Source: a virus. From it: 29,352 nt of DNA. Location: the IMG/VR virus record IMGVR_UViG_3300035698_020423, positions 1-29,352 of that record, one strand, 5' to 3'. Positions 22,432 through 29,352 of this stretch are shown piece by piece. The notes under the pieces are model-generated. The model was not told the origin of the DNA. It ran no database searches and saw nothing but the letters and a program-made list of their open reading frames with translations. Each line of letters opens with the position of its first letter. The first letter of the stretch is position 1. Position numbers and translations under genes: made by a program.

Positions 22432-24343
22432 AATAACAGAAGCGGTTCATCCTCACGGTGACCATGCTTGTGTTTGCTCTGAATGTAAAACTGAGATAAC
22501 TGTCGGTGAAGGCATTAAATGTAATACTCAGAAGTGCCCTGATTGTGGTGCTCTTATGGTGGCGGCGCAGGCAGGCGAGAAAAGAACCAAGGAGGCGAGT
22601 ATGTTAAGTGACAAGGAAAAGCAAAACCTACTCCAGGCGGCATTGACGAAAGAATACGGCCTGGGGGTTGAAACGCCAAAGCCCAAGAGCCTGACTATTG
22701 AGGAAGTATTCGGTGATCGCATTATCTACTATATAGATGGACAACTATATGAAGCCAGTTATGAATTGGTTGATAATGAGCCGAGATTTACTGACCCCAG
22801 GAAGGTCACTAGCACCAAGATATTCACCCAGGAATCCCTGCAGGAAACATACTCCGAGTTGGTCCAGGAGGCTGGCAAGCGGAATGCTGTCAAGGATGCT
22901 TCGAGGGTCCGGAAGATTTTAGCGCTTTGTGAGGAGTTGCTATCATCTGAGAAACCGGCCGAGGCGAAAATTACAAAGGCAGGGAAGGAAGCGGCCAAGG
23001 TTTTGGATTGGATTAAGACCCTGGAGGTCATGAAGACCGAGGAAGGTGTTCAGTATCCGGTGGAAGCTTATGCCTATACTCCTGACACTCTCATATCTTC
23101 TGGTTGGGAATTACGGCTTTGGGAGAGCACAGAGAAAAAGGTTACCCGGGCACAACTCAAAATTGCTTCAGCCTATCTTAGTGATGGCGGCTTTGCTGGT
23201 AAACACGTAATGATCCCCGAGGCGGCTCTTACTAATGTAAAGCGTAGAGTCCGGGAGGGTTATCGTAGCCTTGGGATCTCCGAGTCCGATATTCCCCGGT
23301 GGGTTAAGGAATCCGAAACAAGGGAACTGATTAATGATTTTGTTCCTTTGACTGAGGCTAAGTTCGATAAGGGCAGGGCTTCAGTTATTGTCATCAAGCC
23401 TGGATTTAACGCCACTTCGGAACGGTATTATCCGGCCGAGATGTTAAAGCGAGATTATGGAATATTTGAAGGCCAGAAAATGTATGCAGATCATCCGACA
23501 GATGCAGAGGACCAAGCCCGGCCTGAGCGGTCGATTAAGGATTGGGTTGCTACTCTGACGAGTGTTGTTGTTGACGAGTCCGGAATAGTTTCAGGCGTAG
23601 CCGAGATAATCGAGCCGTGGATGATGCTGAAGTTAGCTGCTTTGCGAGATAAGACGATGCTTTCAGAAATGGGCATCTCTATCAATGCAGTTGGCAGCGC
23701 GACTAAAGCTACCATTGATGGCAAGGAAACTCTGGTTATAGAGAAGCTTGTCGCTGCCCGATCGGTTGATTTTGTCACCGAGCCGGGTGCTGGCGGAGAA
23801 GTCACACTGTATGAGTCAGACAGAAGTCGGGATATCGATTTAATAGAATTAGCAGGGTTGAGGGAGCGGAGGCCAGACCTGGTTTCAGTAATAGAAACCG
23901 AGGCCCGGAATGAAATAACCAAGGAGGTTAAAAAGGTCATGGATTCAGAAGCTAGAATTAAGGAATTGGAAACGGAAAATGCTACGCTCGTTACTGAAAG
24001 GGATGGGTTGCAGGCAACCGTTACTAAAGAAGCAGAAGCGAAAGCAAAAGCCGAGGCGCAGGCCGCTATTAAAGAGGCCGTTGAGAAGGCAGAGCTACCG
24101 CAGGCTTCCAAGGATGTTCTTGTAGCCAGGTTCGGAGAAGCTATAACGGCCGAAGGCATTGAGGAAGCGATAAAATCAGAGATTGATTATATTGCCAAAC
24201 TTGCCGAGTCCGGGAAGGTTCGGAACTTGGGCCCCACCAAGCCGGATAAAGAGAGTTCAGTCAAGGCTCTCCGTGAGTCATATAAATTGGCACATCCGGA
24301 ATGGTCTGACGAGCAGTTAGAGACTGCAGTTACTGGTCGCTAG
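22421..24343 (+). CDS. Prohead protease with scaffold domain and N-terminal zinc ribbon
   Basis: A 640-residue protein with GAGGGA before ATG 22421. Residues about 15-48 are a four-cysteine ribbon (CVCSEC...CNTQKCPDCG). Residues about 200-300 are an uncharacterised helical section. Residues about 310-470 carry the protease: GFNATSERYYPAEML, then MYADHP (H358) and MGISINAVGSA (S420), the His and Ser expected for HK97-type capsid maturation proteases. From about 500 a coiled coil (IKELETENATLVTERDGLQA) and a charged C-terminus act as scaffold. It would shape and then mature the procapsid. The active-site assignment is inferred. Confidence 0.75.
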   Translation: MTIKITEAVHPHGDHACVCSECKTEITVGEGIKCNTQKCPDCGALMVAAQAGEKRTKEASMLSDKEKQNLLQAALTKEYGLGVETPKPKSLTIEEVFGDRIIYYIDGQLYEASYELVDNEPRFTDPRKVTSTKIFTQESLQETYSELVQEAGKRNAVKDASRVRKILALCEELLSSEKPAEAKITKAGKEAAKVLDWIKTLEVMKTEEGVQYPVEAYAYTPDTLISSGWELRLWESTEKKVTRAQLKIASAYLSDGGFAGKHVMIPEAALTNVKRRVREGYRSLGISESDIPRWVKESETRELINDFVPLTEAKFDKGRASVIVIKPGFNATSERYYPAEMLKRDYGIFEGQKMYADHPTDAEDQARPERSIKDWVATLTSVVVDESGIVSGVAEIIEPWMMLKLAALRDKTMLSEMGISINAVGSATKATIDGKETLVIEKLVAARSVDFVTEPGAGGEVTLYESDRSRDIDLIELAGLRERRPDLVSVIETEARNEITKEVKKVMDSEARIKELETENATLVTERDGLQATVTKEAEAKAKAEAQAAIKEAVEKAELPQASKDVLVARFGEAITAEGIEEAIKSEIDYIAKLAESGKVRNLGPTKPDKESSVKALRESYKLAHPEWSDEQLETAVTGR

Positions 24344-24372
24344 TGTGGCCGATGGTTGCATCCTGAATGCAG

Positions 24373-24432
24373 CTATAGAGGTTAGAGTAAAACGCAAACT
24401 CTAATCTATAGGACAAGGTAAAACGCAAACCT
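24373..24432 (+). promoter_or_regulatory. Twin hairpins with identical 9-nt loops
   Basis: Hairpin 1 (24373-24411): CTATAGA and TTAGAGT arms paired with ACTCTAA and TCTATAG, interrupted by a GG bulge. Hairpin 2 (24416-24432): AGGT/ACCT. Both loops read AAAACGCAA. A smaller TGCAT/ATGCA hairpin lies at 24357-24371. They are in the 124-nt leader of the cement gene, upstream of its AGGAGG. Confidence 0.65.
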
Positions 24433-24467
24433 AGATTCCTTATTAAATACTACTAGGAGGTAGTGAT

Positions 24468-25778
24468 ATGTGTCCAGCTTATGGTTCTTATCCAATCGCT
24501 GACGTAAAAGACGCCGGCGAAGAAATATCCTCGACCTACGAAGGTCGCCACATAACTCTATTAGAGAGTGATTTAATTCACCCTTCCCATACTGATGGGT
24601 TTGTAAATAAGGGTGACCCGGTTGTCGCGGCAACTGGAACCCCGGCTCCTGTCGGGGTAGCGCTTAAGAGCGCTTCCGCAGCCACAGACAGGATTGCTAT
24701 TGATACCGAGGGTATCTGGGTCCTTGATGTAGTTGCAGAGAATGACGACGGCAACGAAGCAGTGGCCGGTGGTGATCAGCTTTATATCAATATCACGACT
24801 GCTGTTATCTCGAAAATTAGCAACTCAGTGACACAGGTTCCGTTCGGTTATGCTCTTGGTATAGTGGCAGCCGGTGAGACCAATACCATCGCTGTTAAGG
24901 TTCACTTTGACCAACCGCTTACTGGCGGGATAGACGCGAAAGGCGTTGACCATGTCCAAGGAACTGCGGAGGATCCCATTGCCTGGGGAGTTGACGGAAG
25001 CCATATTAAATCAAATGTGTTTACCGTTGGTGTCCTGACTGACTATATTAACTATCAGCGAATTCACATGCTAACCACGGACGACATTACTGCCGGCGGT
25101 GTTTATAACATCTATTCACGGCAGGATATTAAGCACGATATTCAAAACATGGTTGGTATTCACGCCCTTGGATATGTTATTCCAGACACTCCGGCAGCTC
25201 TGGCCGTGAATCAGTTACTTGGTATTAGTGGGCAGGTGTATGTCAACAATCCTGGCTTTACCACAACCATTGGAGACCAGATTTCAGCCGGTTTCTTTAC
25301 GATGAATCAGTCGCTTACTTCTGCCATAACAGGGACCTTCCCTGCAGAGAACGGTTGGATCAACGGCGTATTCGTTTATATGAACGGCATCGAGCACGAC
25401 AATGGCGGAAGGACCGCAGGTGTGCATGTTGTTCAAGGTGGCGGTGTTACTTCATTTCCTGATTATGGTATCTATATCCTACAGGAGTCCGAGAACGCAT
25501 TAGCTGCTATTAAGATTGAATCCAAAGCGATAGATATGTTTGGTATAGAATTTGAATGCGCTCTTGGTTTTGGTTATGTAGCGATGATTCGTTACTCCGG
25601 TGGCGCAACTGCTGCCAACTGTGAATATTTCCTGCAATTTGATAATGCCGCAGGAGCAGAGGGCAACACTATGGTTCTGGAAGATGAGACCAACAACGAT
25701 GCTGATGCTGACTTTGCCATTCGTGTAAGGTTAGCCGGTGATGCTGTTGATCGTGTTATCCGACTCTATGAAGCATAA
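24468..25778 (+). CDS. Capsid cement (DUF2190-like) fusion protein
   Basis: A 436-residue protein behind a strong AGGAGG (24455-24460). Residues about 45-150 match the DUF2190 capsid cement/decoration fold: NKGDPVVAATGTPAPVGVAL, ATDRIAIDTEGIWVLDVVAE, GGDQLYI, then VPFGYALGIVAAGETNTIAV and KVHFD. The rest (about 160-436) is a beta-rich domain with no family I recognise (GVDHVQGTAEDPIAWGVDGS, TAGVHVVQGGGVTSF). Ordinary cement proteins are about 100-150 residues, so this is a large fusion. It lies before the major capsid gene and probably decorates or fibres the capsid. Confidence 0.7.
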   Translation: MCPAYGSYPIADVKDAGEEISSTYEGRHITLLESDLIHPSHTDGFVNKGDPVVAATGTPAPVGVALKSASAATDRIAIDTEGIWVLDVVAENDDGNEAVAGGDQLYINITTAVISKISNSVTQVPFGYALGIVAAGETNTIAVKVHFDQPLTGGIDAKGVDHVQGTAEDPIAWGVDGSHIKSNVFTVGVLTDYINYQRIHMLTTDDITAGGVYNIYSRQDIKHDIQNMVGIHALGYVIPDTPAALAVNQLLGISGQVYVNNPGFTTTIGDQISAGFFTMNQSLTSAITGTFPAENGWINGVFVYMNGIEHDNGGRTAGVHVVQGGGVTSFPDYGIYILQESENALAAIKIESKAIDMFGIEFECALGFGYVAMIRYSGGATAANCEYFLQFDNAAGAEGNTMVLEDETNNDADADFAIRVRLAGDAVDRVIRLYEA

Positions 25779-25816
25779 TTAAAATAAACTAAGGAAATAA
25801 AAAAGGAGCATATCTC

Positions 25817-26188
25817 ATGAAATTCACAATATCAGAAATCTATAACGTATCAAAACCCATAGCAGCCCTTTCTAAGATAAAGTTGCCTGTTAAGGCCAGC
25901 TTGGCTGTTGTTAGGCTAGTAAAGAAACTTGACGGGCATCTTGTTCCTGCAAAGGAATGCGAGAACGGTTTAATATCCCATTACGGAAAACCGCTCGAAG
26001 AAGGACCGAACAAAGGAATGGTTGCTGTTAAACCTGGGGATGAGGGTTGGCAGAAGTTCAGCGAGGAATTCGGCGAACTCATGACTCAGGAAGTCGAGAT
26101 TGTTTTCGACAAAATCCAGTTACCCGAAACGTTAGAGATTGAACCAGGTATCCTGATGGCCTTAGAGAGGTTCGTCAGGATAGTCTAA
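25817..26188 (+). CDS. DUF1617-like phage protein
   Basis: A 123-residue protein behind AAAAAGGAGC. The start MKFTISEIYNVSKPIAALSK then IKLPVKASLAVVRLVKKLD, and the end VEIVFDKIQLPETLEIEPGI then LMALERF, match the pattern I associate with the DUF1617 family of phage proteins. It lies between the cement and capsid genes. The function is unknown; a head-related role is suggested only by context. Confidence 0.55.
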   Translation: MKFTISEIYNVSKPIAALSKIKLPVKASLAVVRLVKKLDGHLVPAKECENGLISHYGKPLEEGPNKGMVAVKPGDEGWQKFSEEFGELMTQEVEIVFDKIQLPETLEIEPGILMALERFVRIV

Positions 26189-26212
26189 AATAACAGAGGA
26201 GGACTAAATCCC

Positions 26213-26664
26213 ATGGAACTTAAGGAAACATTAAAAGAAATCACCAAAGGATGGGAACAATACGCCGTCCTTAATGGATCCCGGCGACCCGATGATTGGG
26301 AGATGAGACTGGCGGAAGCCAATAAACTGATCTACAATCTTGACGGTTTGCCATCCCATCGTTGGGAATACCTAGTTAAGGAAGCCCTGACGACCTCGGA
26401 CTTCCCCTATTTATTTGGGGACACACTTGACCGGCAGCTCCTGGTTAACTATAAAGCTGCGCCGGCAGTATGGAAGGCATTTACCAAAATATCGACAAAC
26501 CGCGACTTCAAACAGGCGAGCCGACACCAGATGTTTGGTGGAGACAATTACCTTGATGAGGTTGGGGAGAAGGGCGAGTATCAAGCCAGCCCTCGAACTG
26601 AGGCTGAATACAATATTCAGTTGAAGAAATATGGCCGTCAATTCGATATCTCCTGGGAAGCCAT
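26213..26664 (+). CDS. Major capsid protein, exon 1 of 2
   Basis: Starts at ATG 26213 behind AGAGGAGGAC and codes 150 residues plus two bases of the next codon. Without splicing the frame stops at 26675-26677 after EAINLN. The sequence KKYGRQFDISWEAI is the classic phage major head motif that normally continues xNDDL, which is what exon 2 supplies. The joined gene (26213-26664 + 27609-28299) is 1143 nt and encodes 380 residues, a normal length for a gpT/HK97-fold capsid protein. The splice site follows GCCAT, whose last T pairs with G26677 in the intron guide sequence. Confidence 0.88.
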
Positions 26665-26931
26665 TAATTTAAACTAGTGGCATAGTGAAGGAAACTTACT
26701 ATGAAAAACGCTGTGAATTCGGTGAAAAACTTAATAAAAGTCAATACCGAGCCAAGCCTGGTAGAAAACTACCTTGAAGGTGTAACGACTAGGGTTGAAC
26801 CTAAAGCGAAAGCTATGGTGATAATTACCCACTCAATAGAGAGTAATCTTATTGAGAAGCGCAGCGCACCCTTCGCGGGTGATGATATAGTCTGGTCTGC
26901 ATGGAGACATGCAGAGATAGGCAGAAATGAC

Positions 26932-27540
26932 CTATCTATTTTTGGAGAGTTCAACTTTAACATGGCAAGAACGGCAATAAGAAATCAGGTTACTAAGGTG
27001 GTTAGCAGATTCCCAATCACCATTAAACGAAACATAGGGGCGAACATGATGAACATCAAGTCTCTGGCTTATCTGGGCCTCTGTGAGTCCGCAAAGCTGG
27101 CAAGCGTGATTATCTCTCTTTCTAGCTTTCGCCGATTGTTGGCCCCAGTTCTGTCCTTTATCTCGTTTGATGTCCCCTTTGTTTCTCCAGTGATTAGGGC
27201 TTCTTCTAACAGCAGCCGAACCCCAAATCTGGCATTCTTTAGAACAATACTTACGAGGGAATTCAGTTCTCTTGTGAGAAAATGTCTTACCACAATAAGG
27301 ACACACCTTCGTAATCTCACCAATGTATCGAGGGTTATTCTTGCCAGAATTGACCTTGCTGCGAAGCTTGGCAAAACATTCACGACTGCAAGCCTTTTTA
27401 GCCAGAGGGTGCTGGGGCATGGATTGACCACAGATAACGCAAGTTTTAAAGGTTAGTCTTGATATGCTATAGCATTTTCTAGAACAGTATTTGCCGTTCT
27501 TATTGGGGAGTTGCTTACCACAAATCAAGCAAATTCTCAT
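26932..27540 (-). CDS. HNH homing endonuclease encoded antisense inside the intron
   Basis: A 202-residue protein on the strand opposite the intron. It has three N-terminal zinc-finger-like cysteine modules (CLICGKQL...CSRKC, CVICGQSM...CSREC, CPYCGKTF...CSKEC) and a C-terminal HNH core: CQLCGLTEAQ, LDVHHVRPY (HH), NHLSNLISYCRSCH. It is a plausible site-specific nuclease that spreads the intron. Its promoter (27547-27575) places the start at about the ATG, so the message would have no leader; no SD fits. Its stop lies inside a 3' hairpin of the intron. Intron endonucleases are normally encoded on the sense strand. Confidence 0.88.
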   Translation of the reverse strand: MRICLICGKQLPNKNGKYCSRKCYSISRLTFKTCVICGQSMPQHPLAKKACSRECFAKLRSKVNSGKNNPRYIGEITKVCPYCGKTFSHKRTEFPRKYCSKECQIWGSAAVRRSPNHWRNKGDIKRDKGQNWGQQSAKARKRDNHACQLCGLTEAQISQRLDVHHVRPYVSFNGDWESANHLSNLISYCRSCHVKVELSKNR

Positions 27541-27546
27541 ATTTAT

Positions 27547-27575
27547 ATTATAGTATAGTTGGACTCATTAGTCAA
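27547..27575 (-). promoter_or_regulatory. Minus-strand promoter inside the intron
   Basis: Read on the minus strand: TTGACT (27575-27570), a 17-nt spacer and TATAAT (27552-27547). Six bases separate the -10 from the ATG at 27540. It overlaps a small hairpin (TTG-ACT/AGTCAA) near the intron 3' end. Confidence 0.8.
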
Positions 27576-27608
27576 TTAACAAACTACTCCAAAAGTATAA
27601 CAATAACG

Positions 27609-28299
27609 AGTCAATGATGACCTGGGAGCCCTGAGAGATACTCCTGCGCGATTTGCTTCGGCGGCAACAAGGACAGAGCATCGATTGGTTACAGCTCAGT
27701 ATTGTTATAATAACGTATTGGCAACAGCCGGTCGTGGCAACTTAACAGTCAACCCGCTTACAATTGCTAACTTGGAGACTGGTATACAATGGTTTGCAGG
27801 TCGGACCGATCCTCTTGGCGAGCCTATTCCTACCAGGCCAAAATATTTAGTAGTGGTGCCAGGGCAGGAAATGACAGCTCGGGCGATTCTAACATCGGCA
27901 AGCAAGATGGGCCTAGCTGGCGCGACAACGATTGCCGGCGCTCCTGATGTTTGGGTGCCTACCACGAATGTATTATCCCAAATGGGGCTCGAGTTAATCG
28001 TTGATCCAGTTGCGGCCATACTTAACGTAGCGGCAGCGCATCCTTTGACTGCTGCAGCCGGTTGGTATTTATTCACCGACCCGAAGGAACTGGCAGTTCT
28101 GGAAGCCGCACATCTTCGCGGTCATGAGAGACCGGAAATCGCCATGAAGGCAAGCGACAAAGTAACCGTTGGCGGAGCAGCCATCGACCCAATGTCAGGC
28201 GATTTTGCCACAGACAACATATTCTACAGGGTCCGTTTACCCTTCGGTGTTACTACTCTCGATTGGAGAGGATTCTATTTCGGAGGTTACCTGGACTAA
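27609..28299 (+). CDS. Major capsid protein, exon 2 of 2
   Basis: Begins with the third base of the split codon (AT|A) and continues VNDDLGALRDTPARFASAAT, the motif expected after exon 1. It then encodes YLVVVPGQEMTARAIL, DVWVPTTNVL and the usual C-terminal capsid strands, ending FGVTTLDWRGFYFGGYLD. It forms the P-domain and shell part of the capsid subunit. A frame starting at ATG 27685 would lack the conserved first part, so the start there is not real. Confidence 0.88.
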
Positions 28300-28302
28300 T
28301 TT

Positions 28303-28337
28303 CGGGTATAACTGGACTTTTAGTCCGTATTAATACC
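28303..28337 (+). repeat. Hairpin after the capsid gene
   Basis: GGTAT/ATACC (28305-28309/28333-28337) encloses GGACT-TTT-AGTCC (28314-28326). It lies 5 nt after the capsid stop and has no T-run. It might stabilise or process the capsid message. The remaining bases to 28406 show nothing else. Confidence 0.5.
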
Positions 28338-28406
28338 GCCCGGTCAGGAGTCTTGGTTATGCTCCTTTCCATTACTCTTGGCCGGCTGATAAATTTGGAG
28401 GTTGAA

Positions 28407-29288
28407 ATGTCAGATAAAATTGTTGTCAATGTAATACCTAATATAAAGGCCGTGGACTTGGGTGATGGAACTTACGGAGTGGCTACTGTAACGGAAACGG
28501 CCCAGGATAGAGGTATTGCTACTGGCGGTTCTAATGTCACTTGTATAGATACAACCAAAGCCTGGATTGTAAATCATTTCATAGGCGATACTTTGGAAGT
28601 GACTATTGATGAGGTTGAATATCACAGTCTTATCACGGCAAATACAGCTAATACCATAACGATGAATGTAATCGGCGCAGTTGTTGTCGCCGGTGCTCCG
28701 TATAAAATCATCAGCGCAGCTGGCGCAGAGTCGACTATCGCTGATGGGGCTGATGTAACCCAAGGAGCAATAGCTGATGCCATCGTGGCAGCCGGGGCGG
28801 CTGGAACTAATTCAGCCAAGTTAAGGCGGTTAACTTCAGACTTAGCAGGGGTGTTACTTGATACCGCTGATATTGAGACGGCTACTGAAGCTATTAATAC
28901 GGCTTTACAAGCTGGTGGAATAACTCAACTACAATTAGCCGCTCTTTTGACCGGAGTAATCTTGGCAACCGGGACCAATGCTATCGGTAGGGTCGGTCAT
29001 GATGTCACCGGGATAGCTGATAATAGGCGAGTGGTTGTTGCCGCTGGAACAAGGCTTACTTTGGTGGCAGCTACTATACCGGCGAAAGCGGTTACTATTA
29101 CAGCCGAAGATAATAATACTGGTGTGATAGTTATTGGAGGAGCTACTTGTGTGGCAGCATTAGCCACAAGACGCGGCACTCCTTTAGATTCTGGGGACAG
29201 CGTCACTATAGCTTGTGACGACTTAGTTGATATATACCTGGATTCAACAGTCGCTGGCGATGGTGTAACCTTTACTTATATAACATAG
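28407..29288 (+). CDS. Beta-rich virion structural protein
   Basis: A 293-residue protein. ATG 28407 follows GGAGGT (28397-28402) by 4 nt; the in-frame ATG at 28263 lies inside the capsid gene and has no SD. It is rich in Ala, Thr, Val and Gly. A middle section (DTTKAWIVNHFIGDTLEVTI) precedes an Ala-rich helix, and the C-terminus is beta-structured (VVVAAGTRLTLVAATIPAKA, then GDSVTIACDDLVDIYLDSTV). Similar ends occur in head-fibre or neck-associated proteins. Head or connector role inferred from position. Confidence 0.6.
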   Translation: MSDKIVVNVIPNIKAVDLGDGTYGVATVTETAQDRGIATGGSNVTCIDTTKAWIVNHFIGDTLEVTIDEVEYHSLITANTANTITMNVIGAVVVAGAPYKIISAAGAESTIADGADVTQGAIADAIVAAGAAGTNSAKLRRLTSDLAGVLLDTADIETATEAINTALQAGGITQLQLAALLTGVILATGTNAIGRVGHDVTGIADNRRVVVAAGTRLTLVAATIPAKAVTITAEDNNTGVIVIGGATCVAALATRRGTPLDSGDSVTIACDDLVDIYLDSTVAGDGVTFTYIT

Positions 29289-29301
29289 GAGTTGGATAAA
29301 C

Positions 29302-29352
29302 ATGAATATTTTAAGTATAAATAGAACAGCGAAAGCGGTAATTGCAGCCTTA
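29302..29352 (+). CDS. Partial gene at the right edge
   Basis: ATG 29302 with TAGGAG upstream; 17 codons (MNILSINRTAKAVIAAL) before the window ends. The product cannot be named. Confidence 0.55.
   Translation, partial: MNILSINRTAKAVIAAL

Larger units (their letters stand above)
26665..27608 (+). ncRNA. Group I self-splicing intron in the capsid gene
   Basis: 944 nt. P1: exon GCCAT (26660-26664) with GTGGC (26677-26681), with the required U-G pair at the 5' splice site. P4: TCGGT/ACCGA (26719-26723/26746-26750). P6: GGTAG/CTACC (26760-26764/26769-26773). P7: GACTA/TAGTC (26787-26791/26888-26892). P8: CTCAATA/TATTGAG (26832-26838/26850-26856). P9-like hairpins at 26897-26914 and 26916-26936. 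The last base is G27608. A 3-bp P10 is possible (AGT 27609-27611 with ACT 26673-26675). Splicing restores the capsid frame. The core resembles subgroup IA; the subgroup is not certain. Confidence 0.88.

Noticed and set aside
26701-27456. A 251-codon open frame on the + strand inside the intron
   Set aside because: It runs through the group I core pairings, shows no domain, and the opposite strand carries clear zinc-finger and HNH motifs.
26665-27608. Group II intron
   Set aside because: No GUGYG start, no domain V hairpin and no reverse transcriptase; the group I pairings fit.
26213-28299. Capsid gene broken by frameshift or two separate genes
   Set aside because: The interruption has a full group I core and exact removal restores the conserved motif and frame.
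28263-28406. N-terminal extension of the 28407 gene
   Set aside because: It overlaps the end of the capsid gene, has no SD, and GGAGGT lies directly before ATG 28407.

Overview
The window is a contiguous piece of a tailed double-stranded DNA phage (Caudoviricetes, siphovirus-like gene content). All likely genes but one lie on the + strand, tightly packed with ATGA/TAATG overlaps and strong Shine-Dalgarno sites, often of the form AAGGAGC. The promoters have a bacterial sigma-70 form (TTGACA/TTGACT, 17-18 nt, TATAAT-like), so the host is a bacterium with ordinary housekeeping sigma and SD usage. The host taxon cannot be fixed from the sequence. No integrase, CI-type repressor, DNA polymerase or CRISPR array is seen.

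Layout. (1) 1-4560: end of the late operon, with a tail/baseplate hub-like protein (open to the left edge), an appendage protein, a free-standing HNH endonuclease with its own promoter, a glycine-rich adhesin-like protein, a small protein and a holin/XhlA-like membrane protein, closed by a hairpin-plus-T-run terminator. (2) 4560-15950: early/replication region, started by near-consensus promoters at 4781, 5687 and 10368. It encodes small proteins, an XRE-type HTH protein, a recombination-associated protein, an SSB-like protein, two HNH-type proteins, a winged-helix replication initiator, a secreted protein, a RusA-like resolvase, a MazG-like pyrophosphohydrolase, zinc-ribbon proteins and a DUF2283 protein. 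(3) 15948-29352: late head region behind a promoter, a 21-bp tandem repeat and a GNRA-loop hairpin: terminase small and large subunits, portal, MuF-like head protein, a tRNA-like structured RNA, protease/scaffold, a capsid cement (DUF2190-like) fusion, a DUF1617-like protein, the major capsid protein and further structural genes. Late transcription probably continues off the right edge, through the missing tail genes, to the left edge.

The most striking feature is the major capsid gene. It is split by a 944-nt group I intron (26665-27608) whose P1, P4, P6, P7 and P8 pairings can be read directly. Splicing at the predicted sites restores a 380-codon frame across the ...EAI|VNDDL... junction. 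The intron carries an HNH endonuclease on the opposite strand, behind its own consensus promoter whose expected start lies at the ATG, which suggests a leaderless antisense message. Other unexplained signals are a 183-nt RNA with a tRNA-Leu-like 5' end in the head module, two neighbouring hairpins with the same 9-nt loop before the cement gene, and a small early protein that repeats the C-terminal HPxCRCVV motif of the phage's own MuF protein.
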